A DNA stretch of 64,000 nucleotides from Sinorhizobium alkalisoli (GTDB lineage: Bacteria > Pseudomonadota > Alphaproteobacteria > Rhizobiales > Rhizobiaceae): assembly GCF_008932245.1 (NCBI RefSeq), contig NZ_CP034909.1:310001-374000 (forward strand), read 5' to 3'. Position 1 is the stretch's first letter. Every line of letters begins with the position of its first letter. Positions 44,335 to 51,801 of this stretch are shown here, in pieces. Under the pieces are notes generated by a model that did no database searches, had not been told where the DNA came from, and saw only the letters and a program-made list of their open reading frames with translations. The position numbers and the translations under genes are program-made.

Positions 44335-45657
44335 TCATGGCCTCGATGGCCATTCGGGATGGCGGCTGTCGATGACATAGGCGTGACTATGGCGATGGCC
44401 GTTGCCGACACGTTCGGCCCCGATCAGGTGCGGATGCCCATCGGCCAGTGTCACGTGGACGTGCTCAACCTCGTCTGGATCATGCGCCGGCCAGAGCCGC
44501 ATCGCAATGAAAACCGCGGCCACGGCTATTGCTCCGAGCGCTGCAAAAGTCGCCGGCAAGCCGATCGTAGCGCCGAGCCATCCCGCCAGCGGATAGGTGA
44601 TCAGCCAGCAGGCATGCGACAACGCGAACTGTGCGGCAAAGAGCGCAGGCCTGTCCTCCGGATGCGACGACCGACGCAGGAGCCGGGCGGTAGGCGTCTG
44701 CGCCAGCGAATAGCCGAAGCCGATCGTTAGCCACAGCGGCAGCAGCAGCGCAAAGCTCGGCACGAAGACGCCGATGAACAGCCCGGCGACGAGAACGACC
44801 GCCCCCGCCAGCATGGCGGTACGATCAGCCGTCTTATCGAGAAGACGCGGCAGCAGAAGTGCGGCGATCATCGAGCCACCGCCAAAGGCCGCAAGCGCAA
44901 GGGCGGTCTCACGCTGAGTAAGGCCGAATTGCGCCTGGACCAGCACCACGGTGTTGACGATGACCATCGATCCGGCCGCTGCGACCGCGAGGTTGAGCGC
45001 GAAGAGGCCGCGCAGCCGCGGCGTGGCGAGATAGATGCGCAGGCCACGCGTCGTCCGCTCGTAGATGCCGCGGTGTTCTGCCGCCTTCGGACTCGGCAGA
45101 ACGACCGAAACGACCAAGGCCGCCGAGGCGAGGAAGCCGACGACCGTTCCGGCAAACAGGCTGTGGAAGCTGACGACCGTCAGAAGGGCAGCCGCCAGCA
45201 TGGGGCTCGCAACGCTTTCGAGATCATAGGCGAGGCGCGAGAGCGACAGGGCGCGGGTATATTCCTCCTTGTCGGGCAGGACATCTGGAATCGTCGCCTG
45301 GAAGGTCGGCGTAAAGCCGGCGGACGCGGATTGCAGAATGAAGATCAGGACATAGACCTGCCAGACCTCGCTCACGAAGGGCAGCGACAGCGCGACCGCA
45401 GCGCGCACAAGGTCGAGGTAGACGAGCATCGCACGCCGGGGCAGCCGTTCGGCGAAGGCGGCCGCGACAGGGGCAACGCCGACATAGGCGATCATTTTGA
45501 TGGCGAGCGCCGTGCCGAGCACCGCTCCGGCATCGGGTCCAGCAAGATCATAGGCGAGAAGCCCGAGCGCGACGGTGGCGAGACCGGTTCCGACGAGCGC
45601 GATCACCTGCGCCAGGAACAGGTGGCGGTACGTGCGATTGCGCAGGACGCCAAGCAC
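44335..45657 (-). CDS. MFS efflux transporter with histidine-rich C-terminus
   Basis: 440 aa, 12 hydrophobic helices. The C-terminal cytoplasmic tail is rich in His (HDPDEVEHVHV, then GHPH and NGHRHSHAY), a feature of nickel/cobalt exporters such as NreB. It follows a CsoR/RcnR-type repressor by 10 bp, implying a metal-induced operon. Substrate is inferred as Ni2+ or Co2+. Confidence 0.78.
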   Translation of the reverse strand: MLGVLRNRTYRHLFLAQVIALVGTGLATVALGLLAYDLAGPDAGAVLGTALAIKMIAYVGVAPVAAAFAERLPRRAMLVYLDLVRAAVALSLPFVSEVWQVYVLIFILQSASAGFTPTFQATIPDVLPDKEEYTRALSLSRLAYDLESVASPMLAAALLTVVSFHSLFAGTVVGFLASAALVVSVVLPSPKAAEHRGIYERTTRGLRIYLATPRLRGLFALNLAVAAAGSMVIVNTVVLVQAQFGLTQRETALALAAFGGGSMIAALLLPRLLDKTADRTAMLAGAVVLVAGLFIGVFVPSFALLLPLWLTIGFGYSLAQTPTARLLRRSSHPEDRPALFAAQFALSHACWLITYPLAGWLGATIGLPATFAALGAIAVAAVFIAMRLWPAHDPDEVEHVHVTLADGHPHLIGAERVGNGHRHSHAYVIDSRHPEWPSRP

Positions 45658-45667
45658 GAGACGCCCC

Positions 45668-45943
45668 TTAGAGATACTTGGTGATCGACTTGAACTCGTC
45701 GATCGACTGGCGCTGGTCGCGCGGAAGCGCGCCCAGCGTCTCTTCGAGGCAGTGGTCGAGATGGTCCTGGATCAATGTCCGTTTCGCCTGCGCAATCGCC
45801 TTCTCCACTGCATGGAGCTGCTGGGCGATGTCGGGGCAGGGCCTGCCCGACTCGATCATGGCGATGACGCTTTTCAGGTGTCCCTCGGCCCGCTTCAGCC
45901 GCTTGACGATCTCCGGATGCCTTTCATGTCTGTGTTCCGTCAT
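45668..45943 (-). CDS. CsoR/RcnR-family metal-sensing repressor (DmeR-like)
   Basis: 91 aa, all-helical DUF156 protein. Candidate metal ligands are the N-terminal histidines (MTEHRHERH), Cys36 in RPCPDIAQQL, His61, His64 and Cys65. That set is closer to Ni/Co sensors (RcnR/DmeR) than to copper CsoR. It represses until metal binds. It heads an operon with the His-rich MFS pump, yqaA-like and RcnA-like genes. A CsoR-type palindrome lies just upstream of its start. Confidence 0.85.
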   Translation of the reverse strand: MTEHRHERHPEIVKRLKRAEGHLKSVIAMIESGRPCPDIAQQLHAVEKAIAQAKRTLIQDHLDHCLEETLGALPRDQRQSIDEFKSITKYL

Positions 45944-45952
45944 GCTTTCTCC

Positions 45953-45971
45953 TATCCTCCTGGAGGGGATA
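45953..45971. promoter_or_regulatory. Putative operator for the CsoR/RcnR-type repressor
   Basis: An imperfect palindrome TATCCTCCTGGAGGGGATA, with five perfect outer pairs and a G/C-rich centre. It resembles the operators of CsoR/RcnR proteins and lies 10-28 bp upstream of the repressor ATG. Confidence 0.5.
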
Positions 45972-46176
45972 TTTCAAGTCGAACAGCTCGTTTCGATTGA
46001 CCTCGTGGCGCACGGCCATGATGAGTGCCCTGTCTTTCCCCGAGGGCTTGTCCATCGCGCTCGATCGGCGTGGGCATCACCTTTGGGCTACAGTTCTGGG
46101 CATCAGGTCGCCAATGACGCCAAAACGATATCCGGCACGATGGAAAATCAAGAAATTAAAGGCCTTTAGGGAGAAT

Positions 46177-46220
46177 TGGCTGGGGAACCTGGATTCGAAC
46201 CAGGACTAACGGAGTCAGAG
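46177..46220. repeat. attL, 44-bp copy of the tRNA-Gln 3' end
   Basis: Identical to 62406-62449. It carries only the T arm, variable loop, acceptor 3' strand, part of the anticodon arm and CCA, so it is not a tRNA gene by itself. Confidence 0.92.
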
Positions 46221-46227
46221 ACTTTTA

Positions 46228-47478
46228 TCACCCCGTGTTTTTATTATATTTTCGCGCTTTTTGTGCCATCGGTGTGCCATTGATTCCCAACAGGAGGTTG
46301 CGCTCGGCGTCCGCAAGCATATCGGCATCGTCCGTGCTCGGGAAAAGGTGAGAATAAGTGTCCATCGTCACTTGGATCGACGAATGGCCCATGCGTTCCT
46401 GCACCATCTTGCCGGGAAGCTCTAACCCGCCATCCACGCGCCTGTTGATGCACCACGAGGCGAACCAGTGTCGCAAGGCATGCATCCCCGTGTACTTCGC
46501 GCCCACGACCGGGTTGCCCTCTTCATCTATCTCGCCGGTCGGCTTCACGACGCCGGCAGCGATTTGAACGGGGTGCAGCCCGCGCTTGATGATATTCGGG
46601 TGCCATTCGACGTTGCCCTCGCCGTTGGGGAAGACGAGGTTTAGATCCCCCTTAGGGCAGGTGAGTTTCCATTCCTTGAGCGTGTTGACGACAATCGGGG
46701 GCAGCGGAATCGTTCGTTGCCCGGCGTCTGACTTCGGCATGCCGATGACATGATATTTGTCGGCGCGTTGCCGCACGTGAACCTGTGCCTTTTCGAGATC
46801 GACATTATCCCAAGGTAAACCGCGAAGCTCTGAGGCGCGCAAGCCAGTAAAGATCGCCGTCAATAGCAACGGACGATAACGACCCTCAGCATGCTGGATA
46901 ATGTTGCGTATCTCCTCAGTGGTCGGGATATCGGCGCCGACGCGCAACCGGGCCTTCTGTCGGCGTTCTCTCGTGACGGCGCCCTTCTTCCGGCGGCTCA
47001 TCTCATGGACGGCATTGCGCATTACAAGCCCACGCTCCTGTGCGTCAGCAAGGATGCTGCCGAGGCTGACGGTGACGCGCTTGACCATTGCCACTGACCG
47101 GCCGTTTTCCCGCAACTGATCCTGAAACTGCCGGATGGTCGGCACGTTGATCTTCGAGAGCTTCAGGGTGCCCAAGAAGGGCGCGATGTGCAGATTGAGG
47201 TGTTGGCGATATTGATCGAGGGTCGAGCGCTCAAGCCCGGCCGCCTCGCCGCTGGTGATCCATTGCTGAGCGGCCTCCTTCACGGTGACGGTATCGGTGT
47301 CGGCGATATATGTACCTGCCCTTATCTCCACCTTGGCCTTCTCAACATAGGCGTCGGCATCCTTTTTTTTATCGAAGCTCTTCCGATGCCGACGGCCCTT
47401 GGCGTCCGTGTAATCGGCCAGCCACGCCTCTTTCTCGGTCCCATCCGGGCCTTTCCATTTTCGCTTGCGTACCGCCAT
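46228..47478 (-). CDS. int: Tyrosine recombinase (phage-type integrase)
   Basis: 416 aa. An N-terminal arm-binding region is followed by a core-binding SAM-like domain (about residues 60-165) and the catalytic domain. Catalytic residues visible are Arg214 in TGLRASEL, His333 and Arg336 in HALRHW, His365 in MGHSS and Tyr375 in DTYSHLF. It should recombine attP with the tRNA-Gln site. The start at 47478 follows GGGGGTG and lies one base after the stop of the ribbon-helix-helix gene, so the two are coupled. It sits eight bases inside attL. Confidence 0.93.
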   Translation of the reverse strand: MAVRKRKWKGPDGTEKEAWLADYTDAKGRRHRKSFDKKKDADAYVEKAKVEIRAGTYIADTDTVTVKEAAQQWITSGEAAGLERSTLDQYRQHLNLHIAPFLGTLKLSKINVPTIRQFQDQLRENGRSVAMVKRVTVSLGSILADAQERGLVMRNAVHEMSRRKKGAVTRERRQKARLRVGADIPTTEEIRNIIQHAEGRYRPLLLTAIFTGLRASELRGLPWDNVDLEKAQVHVRQRADKYHVIGMPKSDAGQRTIPLPPIVVNTLKEWKLTCPKGDLNLVFPNGEGNVEWHPNIIKRGLHPVQIAAGVVKPTGEIDEEGNPVVGAKYTGMHALRHWFASWCINRRVDGGLELPGKMVQERMGHSSIQVTMDTYSHLFPSTDDADMLADAERNLLLGINGTPMAQKARKYNKNTG

Positions 47479-47479
47479 A

Positions 47480-47785
47480 TCACACCCCCTTGTTTTTAAG
47501 CATTTCGAGAAGTTGCTCATTGGTAGCCCGCTCCCTATCGAGCGCCGTCTTCAGCATTTCGATCATCTGTTCGTGGCCTTTCGCCAGTTCCTGCTGGTGG
47601 AGAATTCGCTCCTTGGCGAGCCGGAAGTCTTCGAGAAACCCCGAAACATTTTCCGAGTTTTCCAGCCGCGCCACTATTTCGGCATTCAGGGAGCGCCCGA
47701 CTTTCGCGGCCTCGTCCACCAGGTGATCGCGTATGGTGGCCGGCATTCGCAGCGTCAGCCTGACCTCCTCTGATCCATCGTTCAT
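47480..47785 (-). CDS. Arc-type ribbon-helix-helix DNA-binding protein
   Basis: 101 aa. The N-terminal 45 residues are a ribbon-helix-helix domain (VRLTLRMPATIRDHLVDEAA, then GRSLNAEIVARLE), as in phage P22 Arc. The C-terminal half is a predicted coiled coil (about residues 55-98). It is transcribed ahead of int and probably controls int and the divergent excisionase gene through the palindrome at 47834-47876. Confidence 0.82.
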   Translation of the reverse strand: MNDGSEEVRLTLRMPATIRDHLVDEAAKVGRSLNAEIVARLENSENVSGFLEDFRLAKERILHQQELAKGHEQMIEMLKTALDRERATNEQLLEMLKNKGV

Positions 47786-47833
47786 TTTCTTGTCTCCGAA
47801 AAAAACTTACACCACATTGACATCACATTGACA

Positions 47834-47876
47834 CTATAACTGACATGACACTACCATGGTGTCATTCTAGTTATAG
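47834..47876. promoter_or_regulatory. Operator-like double palindrome between the RHH and excisionase genes
   Basis: Nested arms CTATAACT-N3-ATGACAC are mirrored by GTGTCAT-N3-AGTTATAG about a 7-bp centre. Upstream (47811-47835) are further CATTGACA direct repeats. The block ends at the excisionase ribosome site. A ribbon-helix-helix or Xis protein is a likely binder. Confidence 0.7.
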
Positions 47877-47889
47877 GAGGCTGATTCAA

Positions 47890-48087
47890 ATGGCAACGGA
47901 TGACATGGCTGTACCCGCAAACTTTGAGCTTGTTTGGGGCGTGCATGAAATTGCAAAGCTGATCGGCCGTACACCGCGGCAGACCTTTCATATGCTGTCG
48001 AAAGGTGAACTGCCCGCACGGAAAGTGGGTGGGCGCTGGGTCGCAGAGCGCGGCAAGCTGATCGCCTTTTTTATGGAAGCCGCATGA
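47890..48087 (+). CDS. Excisionase-like helix-turn-helix protein
   Basis: 65 aa. A MerR/Xis-type winged helix is visible: WGVHEIAKLIGRTPRQTFHM, then KGELPARKVGGRWVAERGKL. Such proteins direct excision or act as regulators in integrative elements. GGAGG lies nine bases before the ATG at 47890. It is divergent from the RHH-int operon and shares its operator region. Confidence 0.8.
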   Translation: MATDDMAVPANFELVWGVHEIAKLIGRTPRQTFHMLSKGELPARKVGGRWVAERGKLIAFFMEAA

Positions 48088-48203
48088 CCGCCGCGACTCG
48101 CACGGCGGCTACATGGGTGGGTCAGCGTCTTCGGGCACGTTCGAAAAAATGCTTCAACCCAGCAGCTTCGTGCAATTCGCGGCGTCACCACGAGGTGAAT
48201 GCG

Positions 48204-48473
48204 ATGAATCAACAGCGCACTATTTTGAAAGTCGCCGCCCTTCAGGCGCAAGGTTCGGATGATCTTCGCGACGGAGACGACACCGCGCCGCTCAAGGCGC
48301 GGATCGCTGAACTTGAGGCCGAAGTCAGTGACCTCGAAGATGAGGTTGCTGATCTTGAGATAGAGCTAGAGGCTGCGCCCGACCCCGACTTGCTCGCAGA
48401 TATTCGCCGGGACCTGGAACAAGGCGATGTCGAGTACGCGCTAATCAGGATCGGCAGGGCGATTGGATGGTGA
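48204..48473 (+). CDS. Coiled-coil hypothetical protein
   Basis: 89 aa. The central part, ARIAELEAEVSDLEDEVADL, is a clear acidic heptad coiled coil, followed by a small helical C-terminus. GAGGTG precedes the ATG at 48204. No family recognised. It ends just before the next small gene, suggesting an early operon of the element. Confidence 0.6.
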   Translation: MNQQRTILKVAALQAQGSDDLRDGDDTAPLKARIAELEAEVSDLEDEVADLEIELEAAPDPDLLADIRRDLEQGDVEYALIRIGRAIGW

Positions 48474-48477
48474 TGAC

Positions 48478-48723
48478 ATGCCTAACGTCACTCGCCTCAA
48501 CCGACAAACCAGCATTCCCATGCCGAAATGGCGGCCACCGCACGATACCACCGGAATGTCCGATGCAGAGGTTGCGAAATGGTGCCTCGACCATGGAACC
48601 GGCAGGCTCTCGCGGAAAGAACGCGAGTTCCTTTTTTTCGTGTCGACACGGTCTGAACCATTATCGGCCAATCAACGCCAACAGCTTGCCGGCCTGCATG
48701 AACGGCTGAGTATACGGACGTAG
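48478..48723 (+). CDS. Small hypothetical element protein
   Basis: 81 aa. Pattern DAEVAKWCLDHGTGRLSRKE, then FFVSTRSEPLSANQRQQLAG. Charged and helical, without a recognised domain. It starts four bases after the coiled-coil gene and ends 11 bp before the replication gene. Confidence 0.6.
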   Translation: MPNVTRLNRQTSIPMPKWRPPHDTTGMSDAEVAKWCLDHGTGRLSRKEREFLFFVSTRSEPLSANQRQQLAGLHERLSIRT

Positions 48724-48734
48724 CGAGGGGCACG

Positions 48735-49541
48735 ATGAAAGGTTTCGCCAGTTGGAAACTCGATCTTCTCGACCGTATGTCGGCTGACAGCCGCCTTTCG
48801 GCGACTGATTTCCGGGTAGCTTATCGCCTGCTTTCCTACATGGACGCGAAAACCGGCGCTTGCTTTCCGAAGCAAGAAACGATCGCCTCGGATCTAGATG
48901 TAACGGACCGCACGGTGCGGAACGCGCTCGCCAAACTCCGCGCGTGCGGTTGGCTCCAAATCGAAGAACGGCCGCTGGCTAAGGGCCGCGGCAAATCGAA
49001 TCTCTATCATTTTGAAGATGCGACCACCGGAAGCACTTTTCCGGTGGTTGATATGACTATCGGAAACAGGGTTCCGGTAAACGACGCGACCACCGGAAAT
49101 TCGGCGCGGGACTTCCGGAAGTCTGCTTCCGGTGCCTCTAATATAGAACCCGTTGAAAAGAACACGTTGAATCGAGAGAGTGCGAAATGCGTTCCGCGCG
49201 CTCGAACACTTCCTGATGATTTCAGACCCGATCTGAGTGTTGCTCTCGCGGCTGGTATGAGCCAGTCCCAGGCCGAGCGGCAGGCTGCGATCTTCCTCGA
49301 CTACTACCGTGCCAACGGAAAGCCAATGCGCGACTGGAACGCCACCTGGCGCAACTGGATTCGCCGCGCACCCGATTTCGATCGCCGTTCGCAGGGGCAG
49401 GATCGCCAGCATATCGCCCACCAAGCTTACGAAGAGGCCCGCCAAGCCTTCGACAGAGAACATGAAGGAGGAGTTTTCGATGATGGCGTCGAACGTGCCG
49501 ACGATCCAGCCGGATATCTACCGCCCGGCGTCAGACACTGA
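48735..49541 (+). CDS. Replication initiator-like winged-helix protein (lambda O-like organisation)
   Basis: 268 aa. The N-terminal 90 residues form a winged helix-turn-helix (RLSATDFRVAYRLLSYMDAK, then QETIASDLDVTDRTVRNALA). The C-terminal region has a DnaT-like motif (FLDYYRANGKPMRDWNATWR, then NWIRRA). Between them the DNA carries a cluster of TTCCGGT repeats, which looks like an origin inside the gene, as in lambda O. It overlaps the next gene by 62 bases. Function as an initiator is inferred from these features. Confidence 0.72.
   Translation: MKGFASWKLDLLDRMSADSRLSATDFRVAYRLLSYMDAKTGACFPKQETIASDLDVTDRTVRNALAKLRACGWLQIEERPLAKGRGKSNLYHFEDATTGSTFPVVDMTIGNRVPVNDATTGNSARDFRKSASGASNIEPVEKNTLNRESAKCVPRARTLPDDFRPDLSVALAAGMSQSQAERQAAIFLDYYRANGKPMRDWNATWRNWIRRAPDFDRRSQGQDRQHIAHQAYEEARQAFDREHEGGVFDDGVERADDPAGYLPPGVRH
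49024..49134. repeat. Iteron-like cluster inside the replication gene (candidate origin)
   Basis: At least five full TTCCGGT/ACCGGAA cores and two near-cores occur in 111 bp: CCACCGGAAG (49024), TTCCGGTGG (49039), ATCGGAAAC (49059, one mismatch), TTCCGGT (49072), CCACCGGAAAT (49090), ACTTCCGGAAGT (49111) and CTTCCGGTG (49126). Copies alternate in orientation. Confidence 0.6.
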
Positions 49542-50007
49542 AAAACTGACCGTGCTGACCCGCCTGCTCGCCGCCTACCCATGCCGAGCGCCAAGCGACT
49601 TTAAGCTCATTAAACCCGCTTACCTGATGGCGCTCGAAGGGGTCAGCCGGTGGGCGCTTTTCACGGCGGAAAAACAGATCAATCAGGGCTCCCTCGGCCA
49701 TGGCTTTATGCCGTCTCCGTCGGAGTTGCGGCGCGAAATCGACCGCGTGATGCAGCCGTTCCGAGAGCGCGAGCGGCGGGCCGCCGAGGAACGGCGACGC
49801 TACGGATGGCCGGAAGAACCAGCAGTGATCCATGATGAAGCGTCCCGAGAGCGCATCCTTAAGGGTTTTCGGCAGTTGCGTGCGAACCATCCGGTCTCAC
49901 AGAAAACGCCACCGCCACCGCCGGCGCCGAAAATTCCCGACTATTCGCGGGAGCGGATCGAAATTAGTGCCGCGCTGCGCAGAACGCTGAGGGCAAAGAA
50001 GGATTGA
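49480..50007 (+). CDS. Replication-associated protein, possible helicase-loader partner
   Basis: 175 aa. The N-terminal part TEKLTVLTRLLAAYPCRAPS and the segment QGSLGHGFMPSPSELRREID occur in rhizobial prophage genes downstream of O-like initiators. The C-terminus is Pro/Arg-rich. AAGGAGGAG lies seven bases before the ATG at 49480 and the start lies inside the replication gene, so the two are coupled. A role analogous to lambda P (loading DnaB) is inferred from position, not from a motif. Confidence 0.55.
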   Translation: MMASNVPTIQPDIYRPASDTEKLTVLTRLLAAYPCRAPSDFKLIKPAYLMALEGVSRWALFTAEKQINQGSLGHGFMPSPSELRREIDRVMQPFRERERRAAEERRRYGWPEEPAVIHDEASRERILKGFRQLRANHPVSQKTPPPPPAPKIPDYSRERIEISAALRRTLRAKKD

Positions 50008-50019
50008 AGGGAGACGCTG

Positions 50020-50511
50020 ATGAAGGCCTTCGACTATTCCATTATGCCCGTCAAAGCCGCAGACGCAGCCCGCGCCGCGGCCAGCGAGACGCTCACGCTC
50101 GCCGACGTTAAGGCGATGAAAGCTGCATGGGAAAAGACGGAGAAGTGCAAGCGGACGCCAATCGAAAATTCGCAGAAGGAGGAGCAGGTCAAGCACCTGC
50201 TCGACGCTTGGAATGCCGCTGACGATAAAGCCCGCTGGGTATTCTTGCTGCGCACGACCTTACACCGCGAGCTTCAGTGGAGGAGGGGAACAGTGGGTCT
50301 CACCTCCCGAGAGCGCCAGCGCCGCTACCGTGAACGGCGCAAGGTCGGCCGCCGTGTGATCCGGGTAGAGATCGACGAGGTCGCACTTTGCGTCGTGCTG
50401 GAGGGGCTGAATTTTCTCGATCCGCAGGACGGGGATGACGGCGAAGCAATCGGGCGGGGGCTCACTGAAATGATCCAGGTCCTCTGCCGGGGGCTGGAAG
50501 GTGACGCGTAA
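50020..50511 (+). CDS. Hypothetical element protein with basic centre
   Basis: 163 aa. The N-terminal 90 residues are helical and charged. A strongly basic segment (LTSRERQRRYRERRKVGRRV at about residues 95-114) is followed by an acidic tail, REIDEVALCVV-like. The basic patch suggests nucleic acid binding. GGGAG precedes the ATG. No family recognised. Confidence 0.6.
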   Translation: MKAFDYSIMPVKAADAARAAASETLTLADVKAMKAAWEKTEKCKRTPIENSQKEEQVKHLLDAWNAADDKARWVFLLRTTLHRELQWRRGTVGLTSRERQRRYRERRKVGRRVIRVEIDEVALCVVLEGLNFLDPQDGDDGEAIGRGLTEMIQVLCRGLEGDA

Positions 50512-50546
50512 CGGCGCGCTCCCCGGGGATCTGGTAGGATTGGCCA

Positions 50547-50981
50547 ATGAGCGAACCGATATCAAACGAAATTGCTTTGCACGAAGCCGCCCACTGCGTG
50601 GCGGCCCTCCGGCACGAGATCGGCGTCCGCCACGTGTCAGTTGACGGCGAGGTTGCCCTAAATCCGCCCGGCGACCTTCTGGAACAGGGGCGCCATCACG
50701 GAGCCGTCGCCCTGGGATACGCAGTCGTTGCGCTAGCCGGCCAAGCTGCGGCGCCTACCACGGAAATGTCGAAATCGGATCAACAGCTTTTGGAACATTC
50801 GGTTTTTTTGGGGTCGTGGGGCGACGATCCCGATACCATGCGCCGCGCGCTTTCTGCGCTGGCAGCTCTCTTCGTTCAGCACCATCGCAAGGAGATCGAA
50901 AAGCTGGCGCTTGTCCTACATGAACGCGGCAGCATGTCGGGCACCGAGGTCGAGGAGTATCTGGGGAGCGTGAGGAAATGA
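50547..50981 (+). CDS. FtsH-protease-like (M41-type) domain without AAA ATPase
   Basis: 144 aa. HEAAH at residues 12-16 (ALHEAAHCVAALRHEIGVRH) and a downstream acidic helix match the zinc protease domain at the C-terminus of FtsH. The AAA module and membrane helices are absent. Such stand-alone domains occur in phages and integrative elements and may act as small metalloproteases. It overlaps the next gene by four bases (ATGA). Confidence 0.7.
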   Translation: MSEPISNEIALHEAAHCVAALRHEIGVRHVSVDGEVALNPPGDLLEQGRHHGAVALGYAVVALAGQAAAPTTEMSKSDQQLLEHSVFLGSWGDDPDTMRRALSALAALFVQHHRKEIEKLALVLHERGSMSGTEVEEYLGSVRK

Positions 50982-51385
50982 CGGACAAGGACAACGAGGA
51001 ACTCGCCAAGATCACGGCGCGTGCCACCGAGATCCAGGCCCGCCTCAATACCGCCTACTCGGCGGAAGAACTTCGTCGGCCGCTAAGCACGCGTGTTGTG
51101 CACTCGCTGATCGCAAGTTCAATCGCCAGCGTCGCTGTGAAGTTGGCGTCACTTTCTTCCCGTATCGCCTTACTTGAGGAAGGCGGGATCAGATACGCGG
51201 GCATTTACCAACGCGCGGTCGCGTACTCAAAAGGCGACGCCGTCACACACGCCGGCAGCCTATGGATCGCATTAAAGACTGTTCCTGTAGGCGCCGCGCC
51301 CAGCAGCGATCCTGTCTATTGGCAATTGGCGGCTAAGGGCGGCAAACCGGTGAAGTGCACTCCGCAGGGGTCGAGGTCGGTATGA
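50978..51385 (+). CDS. Hypothetical protein with a carbohydrate-binding-module-like C-terminus
   Basis: 135 aa. The C-terminal segment GIYQRAVAYSKGDAVTHAGS, then LWIALKTVPVGAAPSSDPVY and WQLAAKGG, follows the short chitin-binding/tail-fibre-associated module pattern. The N-terminal part is helical. Coupled to the neighbours on both sides by ATGA overlaps. Its role in the element is unknown. Confidence 0.6.
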   Translation: MTDKDNEELAKITARATEIQARLNTAYSAEELRRPLSTRVVHSLIASSIASVAVKLASLSSRIALLEEGGIRYAGIYQRAVAYSKGDAVTHAGSLWIALKTVPVGAAPSSDPVYWQLAAKGGKPVKCTPQGSRSV

Positions 51386-51552
51386 CTGTCATCGATTTAC
51401 CTCCTCGAAAGGCCGATGCAATCGAAAGAGCTTGGGAGCTCGCTGCCGAGTACCTGCAAAGGCCCCTCACAGATGAGGAAGCTGCGATCATCGTTGCGGC
51501 CGTCTTTCGGTATTTCGACGAGCCCGATGCACCTACGACACAGCTCCAGTGA
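51382..51552 (+). CDS. Small acidic hypothetical protein
   Basis: 56 aa, acidic and helical (RAWELAAEYLQRPLTDEEAA, then IIVAAVFRYFDEPD). It starts in an ATGA overlap with the preceding gene, which supports translation. No family recognised. The 250 bp after it (51553-51801) show no gene. Confidence 0.55.
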   Translation: MTVIDLPPRKADAIERAWELAAEYLQRPLTDEEAAIIVAAVFRYFDEPDAPTTQLQ

Positions 51553-51801
51553 CGCTGAGGGCGTTATGATCTTCGGATCGGCCGCTGGCGGGACTTTAGC
51601 GCGCAAACATGAGCCACGTTGAGCGGAGTCCACGAATGAGAAGAGGCGATGTCCAGCGCCTCGTTAGTGCAGAGGCGGGATACCGCTTCCGACCCCAAGG
51701 CGACATTTGCTGAGTGACCCGGAATGCGAAACCCTTCACCGTTGCGGACCTTCCGACGCCGATTTTCTTTCCCAAAACGGCGAGCGTTAAACCACAGCAC
51801 A

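Noticed and set aside
39378..45943. Metal-resistance block as part of the tRNA-Gln element
   Set aside because: It lies outside the 44-bp direct repeats and no third copy of the repeat was found to its left.
46177..46220. A second tRNA gene at the left end of the element
   Set aside because: Only the 3' 44 bases of tRNA-Gln are present; the acceptor 5' strand and D arm are missing.
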